Notes: a model not told the origin generated them from the letters alone. A stretch of DNA of 64,000 bases from CAVPUA01 sp963828015 (GCA_963828015.1 CAWHCD010000004.1:1116001-1180000); one strand, 5' to 3'. Positions 1 through 9,341 are shown, numbered from the stretch's first letter. Numbers and translations: made by a program.

Positions 1-664
1 ACTCGGGGACTACGACCGCTGCGCGTGGATCGTCGAGGGCACAGGGACCTTCCGCCCGGGCGTCGGCGCGCAGCCCTCGATCGGTACGCCGGGTGAGGTC
101 AGCTCGGTCGCCGAGTCGCGAGTCGAGATGGTGCTGCCGCGCGCCCGGCGGCTCAGTGTCATTGCCGCGTTGCGCGCCGCCCATCCCTACGAGGAGCCCG
201 CCTTCGACCTGCTGCCCATGGTCGACCTGCCGAGCCGCCGGGGGACCGGGCGCGTCGGGACCCTCGATCCGTTGCCGCTACGGGAGTTCCTGCGCCGCGC
301 CGGCGAGGTGCTGCCGGCGACCAGTTGGGGGCTGCGCGCCGCGGGTGACCCGGAGCGAATGGTGGGCACGGTCGCGGTGTGCGGGGGATCGGGGGCCAGC
401 CACATCCCGGACGCGCGACGTGCCGGTGCTGACGTCTATCTCACCGCCGATCTCAAGCATCACACCGGCACCGAGGCGGTGCTCGAGGGCCCCGATGACT
501 CCATGGCGCTCATCGACGTCGCGCACTGGGCCAGCGAGGCCCCGTGGCTCGACCAGGTGGCCGCTCGGCTGCGCGAACGGTTCGGCACTACCGTGGACGT
601 CGAGGTATCCACTATCGCCACCGATCCGTGGAACCTGCATCAACCGTCGAAGAATAGGGACTAA
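1..664 (+). CDS. Nif3-like dinuclear metal-centre protein, C-terminal part
   Basis: The gene enters from the left edge; the reading frame begins at base 2 and stops at 662-664. The visible 220 residues match the C-terminal part of the Nif3/YbgI/DUF34 family, which folds into toroidal hexamers with two metal ions per subunit. Recognisable stretches are the actinobacterial insert near the start (VEGTGTFRPG), the conserved HPYEEPAF segment, and the C-terminal DLKHHTG and IDVAHWASE segments that carry metal ligands in the family. It is often annotated GTP cyclohydrolase 1 type 2, but that activity is not well established for the family. The next gene starts one base after the stop, so the first three genes probably form an operon, as in Rv2230c-Rv2229c-Rv2228c. 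The missing N-terminus lies outside the window. Confidence 0.9.
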   Translation, partial: LGDYDRCAWIVEGTGTFRPGVGAQPSIGTPGEVSSVAESRVEMVLPRARRLSVIAALRAAHPYEEPAFDLLPMVDLPSRRGTGRVGTLDPLPLREFLRRAGEVLPATSWGLRAAGDPERMVGTVAVCGGSGASHIPDARRAGADVYLTADLKHHTGTEAVLEGPDDSMALIDVAHWASEAPWLDQVAARLRERFGTTVDVEVSTIATDPWNLHQPSKNRD

Positions 665-1405
665 GTGATCGTCGATCCGGCCGCACAACTGCGGCTTCTC
701 GATCTGCAGGCCGCCGACACCGCGCTGGCCCAACTGGCTCACCGCCGGGCCACGCTGCCGGAGCTGGCCGCCATCGCCACGGCGGCACGAACGGCGGCCG
801 AGTTGCAGAACGAGCTCATCGACGTCCAGACGCAGGTCGATGACTTCGCCGGTGAGCAGCGCAAGCTCGAGAACGAGGTCGACACCGTGCGCACCCGGTC
901 GGCCCGCGACGAGCAGCGGCTGGCCAACGGCGGACTGCCGGCCAAGGAACTCGAGGGGCTGCAGCACGAGATCACCTCGCTCGCGCGCCGGCAGTCGACG
1001 CTCGAGGACGATCTGCTCGAGATCATGGAGCAACGAGAGGGCGCCGAGGGCGGGCTGGCCGACCTGACGCGGCGCCGTGACGCCCTGCTGGCCGAGCAAG
1101 CCGCCCTCGAGGAGCGGCGCGACGCCCAGTTCGCCGACATCGATCGTCAGTCCGCGCAACGCGGCAGCGAACGCACCGCGATCGCGGCCGGCATACCCGC
1201 CGAGCTGCTCGGCCTCTACGAGAAGGTCGCGGCGGTCAATGGCGGCGTTGGCGCGGCGATGCTCAGGCAGCGTCGCTGCGAGGGCTGCCACCTCGAACTC
1301 GCGGGCAATGAGCTGACCGCGGTTCGCAACGCCGAGCCCGAGCTGATCGTGCGGTGCGAGAACTGCCGGCGAATCCTCGTGCGCACGGCCGAGTCCGGTC
1401 TGTGA
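665..1405 (+). CDS. C4-type zinc-ribbon coiled-coil protein
   Basis: A 246-residue protein starting with GTG immediately after the Nif3 stop. Residues about 10-190 are a long charged coiled coil rich in Ala, Glu, Arg and Leu. The C-terminus holds two cysteine pairs (CEGCHLEL and CENCRRIL) forming a C4 zinc ribbon. This is the DUF164/zf-RING_7 architecture of Rv2229c-like proteins, which are thought to bind nucleic acid or act as scaffolds; the molecular function is not established. It is sandwiched between Nif3 and the RNase H/phosphatase gene, with a GTGA overlap to the latter, a conserved actinobacterial trio. Start choice is clear because of the tight spacing. Confidence 0.9.
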   Translation: MIVDPAAQLRLLDLQAADTALAQLAHRRATLPELAAIATAARTAAELQNELIDVQTQVDDFAGEQRKLENEVDTVRTRSARDEQRLANGGLPAKELEGLQHEITSLARRQSTLEDDLLEIMEQREGAEGGLADLTRRRDALLAEQAALEERRDAQFADIDRQSAQRGSERTAIAAGIPAELLGLYEKVAAVNGGVGAAMLRQRRCEGCHLELAGNELTAVRNAEPELIVRCENCRRILVRTAESGL

Positions 1406-2526
1406 CCGGGCTGCGGGTCATCGTCGAGGCCGACGGCGGCTCGCGCGGCAATCCCGGCCCAGCCGGCTACGGCTCGGTCGTGTTCGACGCCCAGACCCAT
1501 GCCGTGTTGGCTGAGCGGTTCGAGTCGATCGGAATCGAGACCAACAACGTCGCCGAGTACAGCGGCCTGATCGCCGGGCTGCAGGCCGCGCAGGAACTCG
1601 GCGCGACCTCGGTGGCCGTCCGCATGGACTCCAAGCTGGTGATCGAGCAGATGTCCGGGCGCTGGCAGGTCAAGCATCCCTCAATGCGGCCCTTGGCCCG
1701 CCAGGCCTCGGCCCTGCTGGCCGGGTTCGAGGAAGTGACGCTGGAGTGGATACCGCGCGAGCAGAACAAGCACGCCGATCGCCTGGCCAACCAGGCGATG
1801 GACGAGGCCGCTGGGGTCAGGCCCCGTTCCTCGTCGGCCGCTGATCGCGCGCGTCCGGCCGAGCCCGTGCAGGCGATGCTGACCTGGTCGGTCCCCGAGG
1901 GGGAGCCCACCCGGCTCCTCCTGGTCCGCCACGGCCGCACCGCGCACACGGCCGAGCGGCTCTTCTCCGGCCAGAACGATCAGCCGCTGGACGCCGAGGG
2001 TGAACATCAGGCGGCCGCACTGGCCCAGCGGCTGGCCCGCGGGCCGGCGATCTCGGCGGTGATCACCTCACCCCAGCCGCGGGCGGCCCAGACCGCCGCG
2101 CGCATCGCGACCGCCCTCGGGCTGCCGGTGCGCGAACTCGCCGAGCTCAAGGAGCTGGATTTCGGCGGCTGGGACGGGCTCACCGCGGCGGCGGTCCAGG
2201 AGGGCTGGCCGCAGGAGTACGCCGCTTGGCTCACCACGGCACACGGCGCCCCTCCGGGTGGGGAGTCCCTCGACGCGCTCACCAAGCGGGTGCGCCGCGC
2301 GCGGGATGAGCTGATTCGCAGCTATCCCGGCCAGACGGTGGTGCTGGTCAGCCACGTGACGCCGATCAAGACGCTGGTGCGGCTGGCCCTGGACGCGCCC
2401 CAGTCGGTGCTGGTCCGTTTGCACCTGGATCCGGCGTCCATCTCCGAGGTGAGCTATTTCGTCGATGGGTCGGTCTCGGTGCGCCGGTTCAACGACACCG
2501 CCCACCTCGACTTCCCCGCGTCCTAG
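1402..2526 (+). CDS. Bifunctional RNase H / histidine phosphatase (Rv2228c-like)
   Basis: The GTG at 1402 overlaps the upstream stop (GTGA); an ATG 48 bases upstream would lie deep inside the previous gene. The 374-residue product has an RNase HI domain at about residues 1-135 (DGGSRGNPGP near the N-terminus, conserved acidic residues and a D-rich exit motif) and a histidine phosphatase domain at about 165-370, with the phosphate-binding LLVRHGRTAH motif and a distal SHVTPIK histidine. In mycobacteria this fusion cleaves RNA in RNA-DNA hybrids and its phosphatase half has alpha-ribazole phosphatase activity in cobalamin synthesis. Both catalytic sets look intact. The gene ends an apparent three-gene operon and is followed by a long inverted repeat. 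Confidence 0.92.
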   Translation: MTGLRVIVEADGGSRGNPGPAGYGSVVFDAQTHAVLAERFESIGIETNNVAEYSGLIAGLQAAQELGATSVAVRMDSKLVIEQMSGRWQVKHPSMRPLARQASALLAGFEEVTLEWIPREQNKHADRLANQAMDEAAGVRPRSSSAADRARPAEPVQAMLTWSVPEGEPTRLLLVRHGRTAHTAERLFSGQNDQPLDAEGEHQAAALAQRLARGPAISAVITSPQPRAAQTAARIATALGLPVRELAELKELDFGGWDGLTAAAVQEGWPQEYAAWLTTAHGAPPGGESLDALTKRVRRARDELIRSYPGQTVVLVSHVTPIKTLVRLALDAPQSVLVRLHLDPASISEVSYFVDGSVSVRRFNDTAHLDFPAS

Positions 2527-2552
2527 CTCGCCCGGCCCTTCCCGTACCTCCA

Positions 2553-2628
2553 CCAGGCTTGTGCCCGAAATCGTCGCTGATCGCTTCGGACCGGCGTCCA
2601 ATAGCGACGAAACCAGGCACAAAGCTGG
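2553..2628. repeat. Long imperfect inverted repeat between RNase H gene and fbiC
   Basis: Two 26-base arms at 2553-2578 and 2603-2628 pair at 20 of 26 positions around a 24-base spacer. The inner 8 bp (TCGTCGCT / AGCGACGA) and a 7-bp block (TTGTGCC / GGCACAA) are perfect. It starts 26 bases after the stop of the upstream gene and ends 87 bases before the fbiC start. It could work as a terminator, although no T-tract follows, or be a small palindromic repeat element. No second copy was noticed in this window. Confidence 0.6.
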
Positions 2629-2715
2629 ACCGTCCCGCGAGCGGGCCGGGTTGTCGTGCCGGTCGTCGAAGGTGCTTCGCCACCCGAAGTCGATCGCTCA
2701 TCTACAGTCGGGCTC

Positions 2716-5263
2716 ATGGTCGACGAGGCTCCGCCCCCCGATTCAGCGATGCGCCGGGCGCTGCGCCGTGCGCGCGACGGCGCCAGCCTCGACGTCAACG
2801 AAGCATCGGTGCTCCTGGCCGCCCGCGGTACCGACCTCGAGGACCTGTTGGCCACGGCCACCCGGGTGCGCGACGCCGGTCTGATCAAGGCCGGCCGCCC
2901 GGGGGTGATCACCTACTCGCGCAAGGTGTTCATCCCGCTGACCCGCCTGTGCCGGGACCGCTGCCACTACTGCACATTCGCCACCGTGCCCGGCCGGCTA
3001 CCGGCCGCCTTCCTCGACATCGACGAGGTCGTGGCCATTGCCGCCGAGGGCGCCGCCCTGGGTTGCAAGGAGGCCCTGTTCACCTTGGGCGACCGCCCCG
3101 AGGAGCGCTGGCCGCAAGCCCAGGCCTGGCTGGACGAACGTGGCTACGACTCGACCCTGGCCTACGTCCGGGCGGCCGCGATCGCCGTGCTCGAGCGCAC
3201 CGGGCTGCTGCCCCACCTGAACCCGGGCGTCATGAGCTGGACCGAGCTGCAGCGGCTCAAGCCGGTCGCCCCGAGCATGGGCATGATGCTCGAGACGACC
3301 TCGCGCCGGGTGTTCGAGGAGCCGTCGGGCGCTCATTTCGGCAGCCCCGACAAGGACCCGGACGTCCGCCTGCGGGTGCTCGAGGACGCCGGACGGCTCT
3401 CGATCCCGTTCACCACCGGCATCCTGGTAGGCATCGGCGAGAACCGGGTCGAACGGGCCGAGTCGATCTTCGCGATCCGCAAGATCGCCCGCGAGTACGG
3501 CTCGATCCAGGAAGTGATCGTGCAGAACTTCCGGGCCAAGGACGACACGGCGATGCGCAACGAGCCCGACCTGGCCGTCGATGAGTACCTGGCCGCCGTG
3601 GCGACCGCCCGGGTGGTCCTCGGACCCTCGATCCGCCTGCAGGCCCCGCCCAACCTGGTGGACCTGCAGGACTGCGTGCGGCTGCTGGCCGCCGGCGTCG
3701 ACGACTGGGGCGGCATCTCCCCCCTCACTCCGGACCACGTGAACCCGGAACGGCCGTGGCCCCAGATCGAAGATCTCGCCGCGCTGCTCGGTGAGCACGG
3801 CTTCACCCTGCGCGAGCGCCTCACCGCCCACCCGCACTACGTCCGTGACGAGACGCCGTGGCTCGACCCGCGGATCCTGCCGCACGTGCGCGCCCTGGCC
3901 GCCGCCGGACGGGCTGGCCGACGAGAGCGCCATCGCCGTTGGCCGGGACTGGCAGGAGCCCGACCCGGAATGGGTGGCCAGCGGCCGGGTCGACCTGCAT
4001 ATCGAGGTGGACACGCAGGGGCGGCACAACGACCGGCGCTCGGATTTCGACGACGTCTACGGCGACTGGGCCGAGGTCGCCCAGCGGGTCAGCAGCGCCG
4101 GGTCGGGTCAGCGGCTGGACGCCGACGTGATGTCGGCCCTGCGCCAGGCCGAACGCGACGCCAAGGAACTGACCGAGGCCCAGGGGCTGGCCCTGATGAC
4201 CGCCGACGGCGTCGAGCTCGAGGCGGTGGCCCGGCTGGCCGATGAGCTGCGTCACGACACGGTCGGCGATGACGTCACCTACGTGGTGAATCGCAATATC
4301 AACTTCACCAACATCTGTTACACCGGCTGCCGCTTCTGCGCCTTCGCTCAGCGGGCCACCGACGCCGACGCCTACACGCTGTCGGTCAGTGACATCGAGG
4401 ACCGCGTGCGTGAGGCCGCCGCCGAGGGCGCGACCGAGATCTGCATGCAGGGCGGCATCGATCCCAATCTGCCCCGCACCGCCTACTTCGACCTGGCCCG
4501 CGCGGTGAAGCGCGCCGATCCCAGCATCCATCTGCACGCGTTCAGCCCGATGGAGGTGGTCAATGGGGCCGCACGGGCCGACTTGTCGGTCGAGGAGTGG
4601 TTGATCGCCGCCCGCGAGGCCGGCCTGGACTCCATTCCGGGTACAGCGGCGGAGATCCTCGACGACGAGGTGCGCTGGGTGCTCACCAAGGGCAAGCTGC
4701 CCACCAGCGCGTGGATCGACGTTGTGACGACCGCTCATCGCCTGGGCATTCCGTCGACCTCGACCATGATGTTCGGCCACGTCGATCGGCCCGAGCACTG
4801 GGTGCGCCACATCCAGCTGCTGGCCCGGCTGCAGGATCGAGACGGGCGGCTTCACCGAGTTCGTGCCGCTGCCCTTCATCCACACCCAGTCCCCGATCTA
4901 CCTGGCCGGGATCGCCCGCCCCGGCCCGTCGCCGCGCGACAACCGGGCCGTGCACGCGGTCGCTCGAATCCTGCTGCACGGGCGTATTCGCAACATCCAG
5001 ACCAGCTGGGTGAAGCTCGGCGACGAGGGCACGGCGGAGATGCTGCAGAGCGGCGCGAACGATCTCGGCGGCACGCTGATGGAGGAGACGATCAGCCGGA
5101 TGGCCGGCTCGGAGAACGGCTCCCGGCGCTCGGCGAACTCGAGCTGGCCGCTCGATCGGCCGCTGGCCCGCAGCGCACCACTTACGGGCGTCGCGTCGCT
5201 GACCGGGCGAGCCGCAAGGCTGACGCTCTCGACGGCGCGATCGAATACCAGACCACGGCTTGA
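2716..5263 (+). CDS. fbiC: FO synthase (CofG-CofH fusion), frame interrupted three times
   Basis: This is the fused radical-SAM enzyme that makes FO, the deazaflavin core of coenzyme F420, from tyrosine and 5-amino-6-ribitylaminouracil. The CofG half (from ATG 2716) has the CX3CX2C cluster motif at residues 79-86 (CRDRCHYC). The CofH half has the second cluster motif, CYTGCRFC, near base 4315. A typical FbiC linker joins the halves. The frame changes near 3905 (one extra base in CCGGACGGG), near 4838 (one extra C before ETGGFTEF) and near 5130 (one base short before GELELAA). The last segment then runs to a stop at 5261-5263. All domains remain recognisable in order and total length is normal, so the breaks are most likely sequencing errors. 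The stop overlaps the whiB promoter. Confidence 0.88.
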
Positions 5264-5305
5264 CTTTAGTAGAACGACACGGTTGTAATTCCCTTGTTGT
5301 CGTTC
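5260..5305 (+). promoter_or_regulatory. Predicted whiB2 promoter with inverted repeat bracketing the -10
   Basis: A -35-like TTGACT (5260-5265) and a -10-like TGTAAT (5284-5289) are separated by 18 bp. A perfect 8-bp inverted repeat, GAACGACA (5272-5279) and TGTCGTTC (5298-5305), sits astride the -10 with 18 bp between its arms, as expected for an operator bound by a dimeric regulator. The -35 overlaps the stop codon of fbiC. Predicted from sequence only. Confidence 0.5.
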
Positions 5306-5374
5306 GACTGACTTGCCGCGCAACCCCCAAGCCCCCCCGCGACGGCAGCCAGACATCTAGCTGAAGGGCCCGCC

Positions 5375-5668
5375 GTGACGGACACCGCTCAGAATCTTGC
5401 CAACGTCGAGACCGACGCCGATCTGACGTCGATCTTCGGATTGCCCGACGAGTCGAGCTGGCACGAGCGTGCCCTGTGCTCCCAGACCGACCCCGAGGCG
5501 TTCTTCCCCGAGAAGGGCGGCTCGACGCGCGAGGCCAAGAAGATCTGCGTCGGCTGCGAGGTGCGCGGCGAGTGCCTGGAGTACGCGCTCGAGAACGATG
5601 AGCGCTTCGGCATCTGGGGCGGGCTGTCCGAACGCGAGCGCCGCCGCCTGCGTCGTCGAGCGGTCTAG
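5375..5668 (+). CDS. whiB2: WhiB-family iron-sulfur transcription factor (WhiB2/WhmD type)
   Basis: A 97-residue WhiB protein starting with GTG, with a GAAGGG ribosome site 6 bases upstream. The four cluster ligands are Cys35, Cys58, Cys61 and Cys67 (CVGC-EVRGE-C), followed by the GIWGG turn at residues 79-83 and a basic C-terminal tail that binds DNA. WhiB proteins hold a 4Fe-4S cluster and bind the primary sigma factor. The C-terminal sequence and the neighbours (metallopeptidase-fold gene, DUF3499, phosphomannomutase) match WhiB2/WhmD, essential for septation in mycobacteria and the orthologue of Streptomyces WhiB. It probably has its own promoter in the preceding 115 bp. Confidence 0.93.
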   Translation: MTDTAQNLANVETDADLTSIFGLPDESSWHERALCSQTDPEAFFPEKGGSTREAKKICVGCEVRGECLEYALENDERFGIWGGLSERERRRLRRRAV

Positions 5669-5674
5669 CCGCCG

Positions 5675-5688
5675 GGCGCTCGAGCGCC
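5675..5688. terminator. Perfect 14-bp GC palindrome between convergent genes
   Basis: GGCGCTCGAGCGCC lies 6 bases after the whiB stop and before the 3' end of the convergent gene. It is placed to act as a shared terminator but has no loop or T-tract, so this is a weak call. Confidence 0.3.
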
Positions 5689-5703
5689 GCCCGACGAACT
5701 GGC

Positions 5704-6190
5704 CTACGGGGGTGGGTCCAGTTCGTCGAGGTCCTTGCCCAGCGCCTCGGCCACCAGCTCCGCGACCACGGAGAAGACCAGGTCGCCGCGATCGTGTCGA
5801 TCCAGCGCCCGCGCCTCCAGTGGCCGGCGGTAGACGATCACCAGGGCGGCCCCGGCCGGGTCCCGGGCCAGTCGCCCGAGCGGCACCCCGCGGTCCGCGA
5901 TCACGAGCGGATCACCAGCGGGGTCCGTGGCTCGGCGGCACGTCCTCGACCGCGAAGTCGATGCTCGACACCTCCGCCGCCCAACGACCTTCCAGCTCCT
6001 CGACCGCATCGAGCACCAGATCGTCGAAGACCTCACTCGGCGTACGGCTCAACGGAACCTCGCGCGGGGCCAGCGCGCTGCGCAAACCGCGTCCGCGCCG
6101 ATCGCGCCGCCCGCGCGACGTCCGGGGGGACCGGTCGGCCCCGGCGGTGCGCCGGTCGGGGTGCTCATGATTGGCGAGCCTACGCAGCAA
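5704..6190 (-). CDS. Zincin-like metallopeptidase-family protein (Rv3259-like), frameshifted
   Basis: On the minus strand, two overlapping frames make one conserved protein. The N-terminal part reads from about 6190 (a basic RRDRRGRGL segment, then FDDLVLDAVEELE and FAVEDVPP). The frame moves by one base near 5937, and the rest runs from ATDPAGDP through VPLGRL and VYRRPLEARA to LGKDLDELDP and the stop at 5704. This matches the DUF1025/PF06262 family next to whiB2 in mycobacteria. The zinc-binding HExxH found in active members is not present; the corresponding helix reads VVAELVAEALG, so a protease role is doubtful. The start is uncertain: ATG 6170 in another frame or a start near 6190. One extra base is the likely cause of the break. 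Confidence 0.65.
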
Positions 6191-6219
6191 GGGCCCGGGT
6201 GCGGGATATCTTTCCGCCC

Positions 6220-6582
6220 GTGAGGCATGTCCGCGGCTGCAGCCGCTCCGCGTGCAGCCGGTCCGCGGTGGCCACGCTCACCTACGTCTACTCCGATTCG
6301 ACCGCTGTCGTGGGTCCGCTGGCCAGCTTCGCCGAGCCCCACTCCTACGACCTGTGCGAGGAACACGCGGTGCGCCTGACCGTGCCCCGCGGCTGGGAGG
6401 TGCTGCGCCACGCGGGCGAGTACCCGGCGCCCATCCCGCACGCCGATGATCTCGAGGCGCTGGCCGACGCGGTACGCGAGGCGGCCCGGATCGACCCGGC
6501 GCAGCTGCCGGCGCCCGACTACGACGCACCGATCTCCGGCGGGCGTCGTGGGCATTTGCGGGTCGTGCCGCCCCGCGGCTGA
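6220..6582 (+). CDS. DUF3499 protein (Rv3258c-like)
   Basis: A 120-residue protein from GTG 6220. The N-terminus has a Cys pair (RGCSRSACSR) and a second pair of potential zinc ligands, CEEHA near residue 46, with a WEVLRH motif between that site and the acidic C-terminal half. This fits the actinobacterial DUF3499 family, whose function is unknown. Its place between whiB2 with the metallopeptidase-fold gene and phosphomannomutase is the same as in mycobacteria. The gene lies 32 bases before the phosphomannomutase start and may be cotranscribed with it. The cysteine pattern suggests a small zinc-binding regulator or structural protein, but this is inference. Confidence 0.8.
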   Translation: MRHVRGCSRSACSRSAVATLTYVYSDSTAVVGPLASFAEPHSYDLCEEHAVRLTVPRGWEVLRHAGEYPAPIPHADDLEALADAVREAARIDPAQLPAPDYDAPISGGRRGHLRVVPPRG

Positions 6583-6614
6583 TTCGGGGCGCTCGCGTCC
6601 CCTAGGCTCGCACG

Positions 6615-8003
6615 GTGAGCTCATTCGACCTGTCCGGCATCGTCAAGGCCTACGACGTGCGTGGCGTCGTCCCGGACCAGCTGGACGAGGACATCGCCCG
6701 AGCCCTGGGGGCCGCCTTCGTCGACGTGCTGCAGTCGCCGCGCGTGCTCACCGCCCACGACATGCGCGAGAGCGGACCGTTGCTCGCCCAGGCGTTCGCC
6801 GAAGGGGCGATCAGCCGGGGCGCCGACGTCCTCGAGACCGGCCTGGCATCGACGGACATGCTCTACTACGCCTCCGGGCGCGTGGGACCTCCCCGGCGCG
6901 ATGTTCACCGCCAGCCACAACCCGGCCCGCTACAACGGCATCAAGCTGTGCCGCGCCGGGGCGGTGCCGGTCGGGCAGGACACCGGGCTGAGCGAGATTC
7001 GCATCCGGGCCGAGTACTACCTGCATCACGGGCTGCCGGCCTTCGACCGCCCGCACGGCGTCTTCGACTCGGCCGAGGTGCTGGCCGACTACGCCGAATA
7101 CCTGCGCGAGCTGGTCGACCTCTCGGCGATCCGGCCGTTGAAGGTCGTCGTCGACGCCGGCAACGGGATGGGCGGCTACACCGTCCCGGCCGTGCTCGGT
7201 GACAGCACGCTCGCGGCCTTGCCGCTCGACGATCATCGAGCTGTACTTCGAGCTCGACGGTAACTTTCCCAACCACGAGGCCAACCCGCTCGATCCGGCC
7301 AACATCGTCGACCTGCAGGCGCGGGTGGTGGCCGAGGGGGCCGATCTCGGCCTGGCCTTCGACGGTGACGCCGATCGCTGCTTCGTCGTGGACGCCGACG
7401 GCAATGCGGTGACGCCCAGCACGATCGCGGCCCTGGTGGCCAGCCGAGAGCTGGCCGATGACCCCGGGGCCAACGTGATCCACAACTTGATCACCTCCCG
7501 GGCGGTGCCCGAAGTGATCCGGGAGCACGGCGGCGTGCCGATCCGCACCCGGGTCGGGCACTCGTTCATCAAGGCCGAGATGGCCCGCACCGATGCCGTC
7601 TTCGGCGGCGAGCACTCGGCCCACTACTACTTCCGCGACTTCTGGCGTGCCGACACCGGGATGCTGGCCGCGATGCACGTGCTGGCCGCACTCGGTGAGC
7701 AGGAGCGGCACGCTGGCCGAGTTGACGGCCGAGTTCGTCCGCTACAGCGCGTCGGGCGAGATCAACTCCACCGTCGACGACCAGCAGAAACGCACGGCCT
7801 CCGTGCGCGAGTACTTCGCCGACCAGACCGATTCCCTCGATGACCTGGATGGGCTGACCATCGACTTGACCGACGGCAGCTGGCTCAACGTGCGGGCGTC
7901 CAACACCGAACCGTTGCTGCGCCTGAACGTCGAGGCCGCGACCGAGGAGCGGATGGCCCAGGTGCGCGATGAGGCGCTGGCGGTCATCCGCGGGTCGGCA
8001 TGA
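6615..8003 (+). CDS. manB: Phosphomannomutase/phosphoglucomutase, frameshifted three times
   Basis: Interconverts mannose-6-phosphate and mannose-1-phosphate for GDP-mannose supply. From GTG 6615 the protein has KAYDVRG at the N-terminus, the active-site serine loop FTASHNPARYNGIK, the metal-binding DGDADRC loop, the GGEHSAHYYF sugar-binding segment and the C-terminal phosphate loop (RASNTEPLLRLN). These motifs lie in three different frames: one extra base near 6885 (in GTGGGACC), one near 7226 (CTCGACGATC) and one near 7708 (CAGGAGCGG). Removing one base at each site restores a normal-length enzyme, so the breaks look like sequencing errors. An ATGA overlap links it to the next gene, and manA lies downstream in the same direction, so a mannose operon is likely. 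Confidence 0.87.
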
Positions 8004-8194
8004 GCATCGACGCGAAGCTGCTGGCGCTGCTCGCCTGCCCGAGCGAGGACCATGCCCCCCTGCGCGAGGAGAACGGCACCCTGGTCTGCACGTTCTGCGC
8101 GACCAGCTACCCGATCGATTCCTCGGGTATCCCGGTGCTGCTGCGTGATGAGGCCACTCCCGGTCCGAACGGCATCGGAGTGGCGGCGCGCTGA
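8000..8194 (+). CDS. Trm112-like small zinc-binding protein
   Basis: A 64-residue protein in the Trm112/YcaR family, with CPSEDH near the N-terminus and a CTFC pair, then YPI and IPVLL, the usual signature of these single-domain zinc proteins. In other organisms Trm112 activates methyltransferases; the bacterial role is less clear. It overlaps the phosphomannomutase stop by ATGA and its own TGA overlaps the next ATG by one base, showing a tightly coupled operon. In mycobacteria a similar small protein is also found in this mannose cluster. Confidence 0.85.
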   Translation: MSIDAKLLALLACPSEDHAPLREENGTLVCTFCATSYPIDSSGIPVLLRDEATPGPNGIGVAAR

Positions 8195-9341
8195 TGGACG
8201 GCATCGACGAGGAGGTCCTCGCCGACGAGGATCAACTCCTCGGCCGTGACGCCGGCCGGTTGCTGTGGGCCCTGGCCCGGACCGGGGCGCAGGTGCGCCG
8301 GGCCGAAGAGACGGTCGGGGAGTTCGAGCTCGATCGGTTGGAGGGGGATCGTCCGCGGGCGGTGCTGCTGGTCGGGGATCCGCCCGCGCGCGGGGCCGTG
8401 CGCTTGGCCGCCCAGCTGATCGGGCGCAGCGTGGTGGCCACCGTCTGGGACGGGGCCGAACTGCCGAAATGGGCCGGTCCGAGTGACGCGGTGCTGGCGG
8501 CCAGCTTCGACGGCTATCACCCCCGGGTCACCGGCCTGCTCGAGCAGGCCGCCCGCCGGGGGCTGAGCCGGGCCGTGGTCGCTCCACCGGGTTCCCCGGT
8601 CGCCCAGGCGGCCGGTCGCGCGTCGGTTGCCGCGTTGCCCGCCGACGTCCACCCGCGCGCCGCGCTGTGGCCACTGGCCGTTCCGCTGCTGCAGGCCGGC
8701 GCGACCCTCGAGCTCACCGATGCGTCGCCGGCCACTGCTCGCCGCCATCGCCGATGCCCTGGACGCCGCGGCGGAGGCCTACCGGCCGTCCAGCGACGTG
8801 TTCACCAACCCGGCCAAGTCCTTGGCGCTGGAACTGGGGGAGACGCTGCCGTTGCTGGTCGGTGTCGGCGCGCTCGGCGCCCTGGCCGCCGCGGTCTTCG
8901 CCGATGCACTGCGCCTGTATGCCGGAAGCCCGGCGATCTCGGTCACGTTGCCCGACGACGTCGCGACCGCGGCCGCCCTGCTGTCCGGTCGCGTGGCCGG
9001 GGCCCGCGCCGGACCTGTTCCGGGATCGCGTCGATGACGTCGAGCTGCGGGCCCGCATGGTCGTGGTGGGCGAGGAGTCGCAGCCCGAGGCCGGCGCCGA
9101 ACTCACGAGCGAGTTCGGGGTCCAGGAGCGGGCCGCCCGCAGCGCGGTCGCCGTGCTGCAGCAGCTCGCCGCCGCCAACGACGTCCGCTCCAGCGCGCTC
9201 GATCTGGCCATCGACGCCCACCTCGCCCCGCCGCTGGCCGGTCTGGCCGCGGCGACCGCGACGGCGATGTTCACCGCCGGGTATCTGGCGTTGGCCTCGG
9301 GTATCGACCCGTCCGCGCCCCGACCGGGGGAGCTGCTGTGA
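8194..9341 (+). CDS. SIS-domain phosphomannose/phosphoglucose isomerase-like protein (Rv3256c-like), frameshifted
   Basis: Starts at ATG 8194 (TGATG junction). The product resembles the SIS-type sugar-phosphate isomerase family found between phosphomannomutase and manA in actinobacteria. Visible stretches are the N-terminal segment with an acidic start and a first alpha/beta domain (VLLVGDPPARG), FTNPAKSLALEL, VGVGALGALAA, and a C-terminal helical part ending ALASGIDPS. The frame steps by one base near 8730 (after TDASP) and again near 9010 (before PDLFRDRVDD); both are extra-base changes like those in manB. The exact reaction cannot be assigned: Rv3256c is a conserved protein of uncertain function, and the catalytic residues of true bifunctional isomerases were not verified. 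Confidence 0.72.

Noticed and set aside
278..1291. 337-residue open frame on the minus strand
   Set aside because: It lies opposite the Nif3, zinc-ribbon genes and has composition of a high-GC shadow frame; the plus-strand proteins have clear family motifs.
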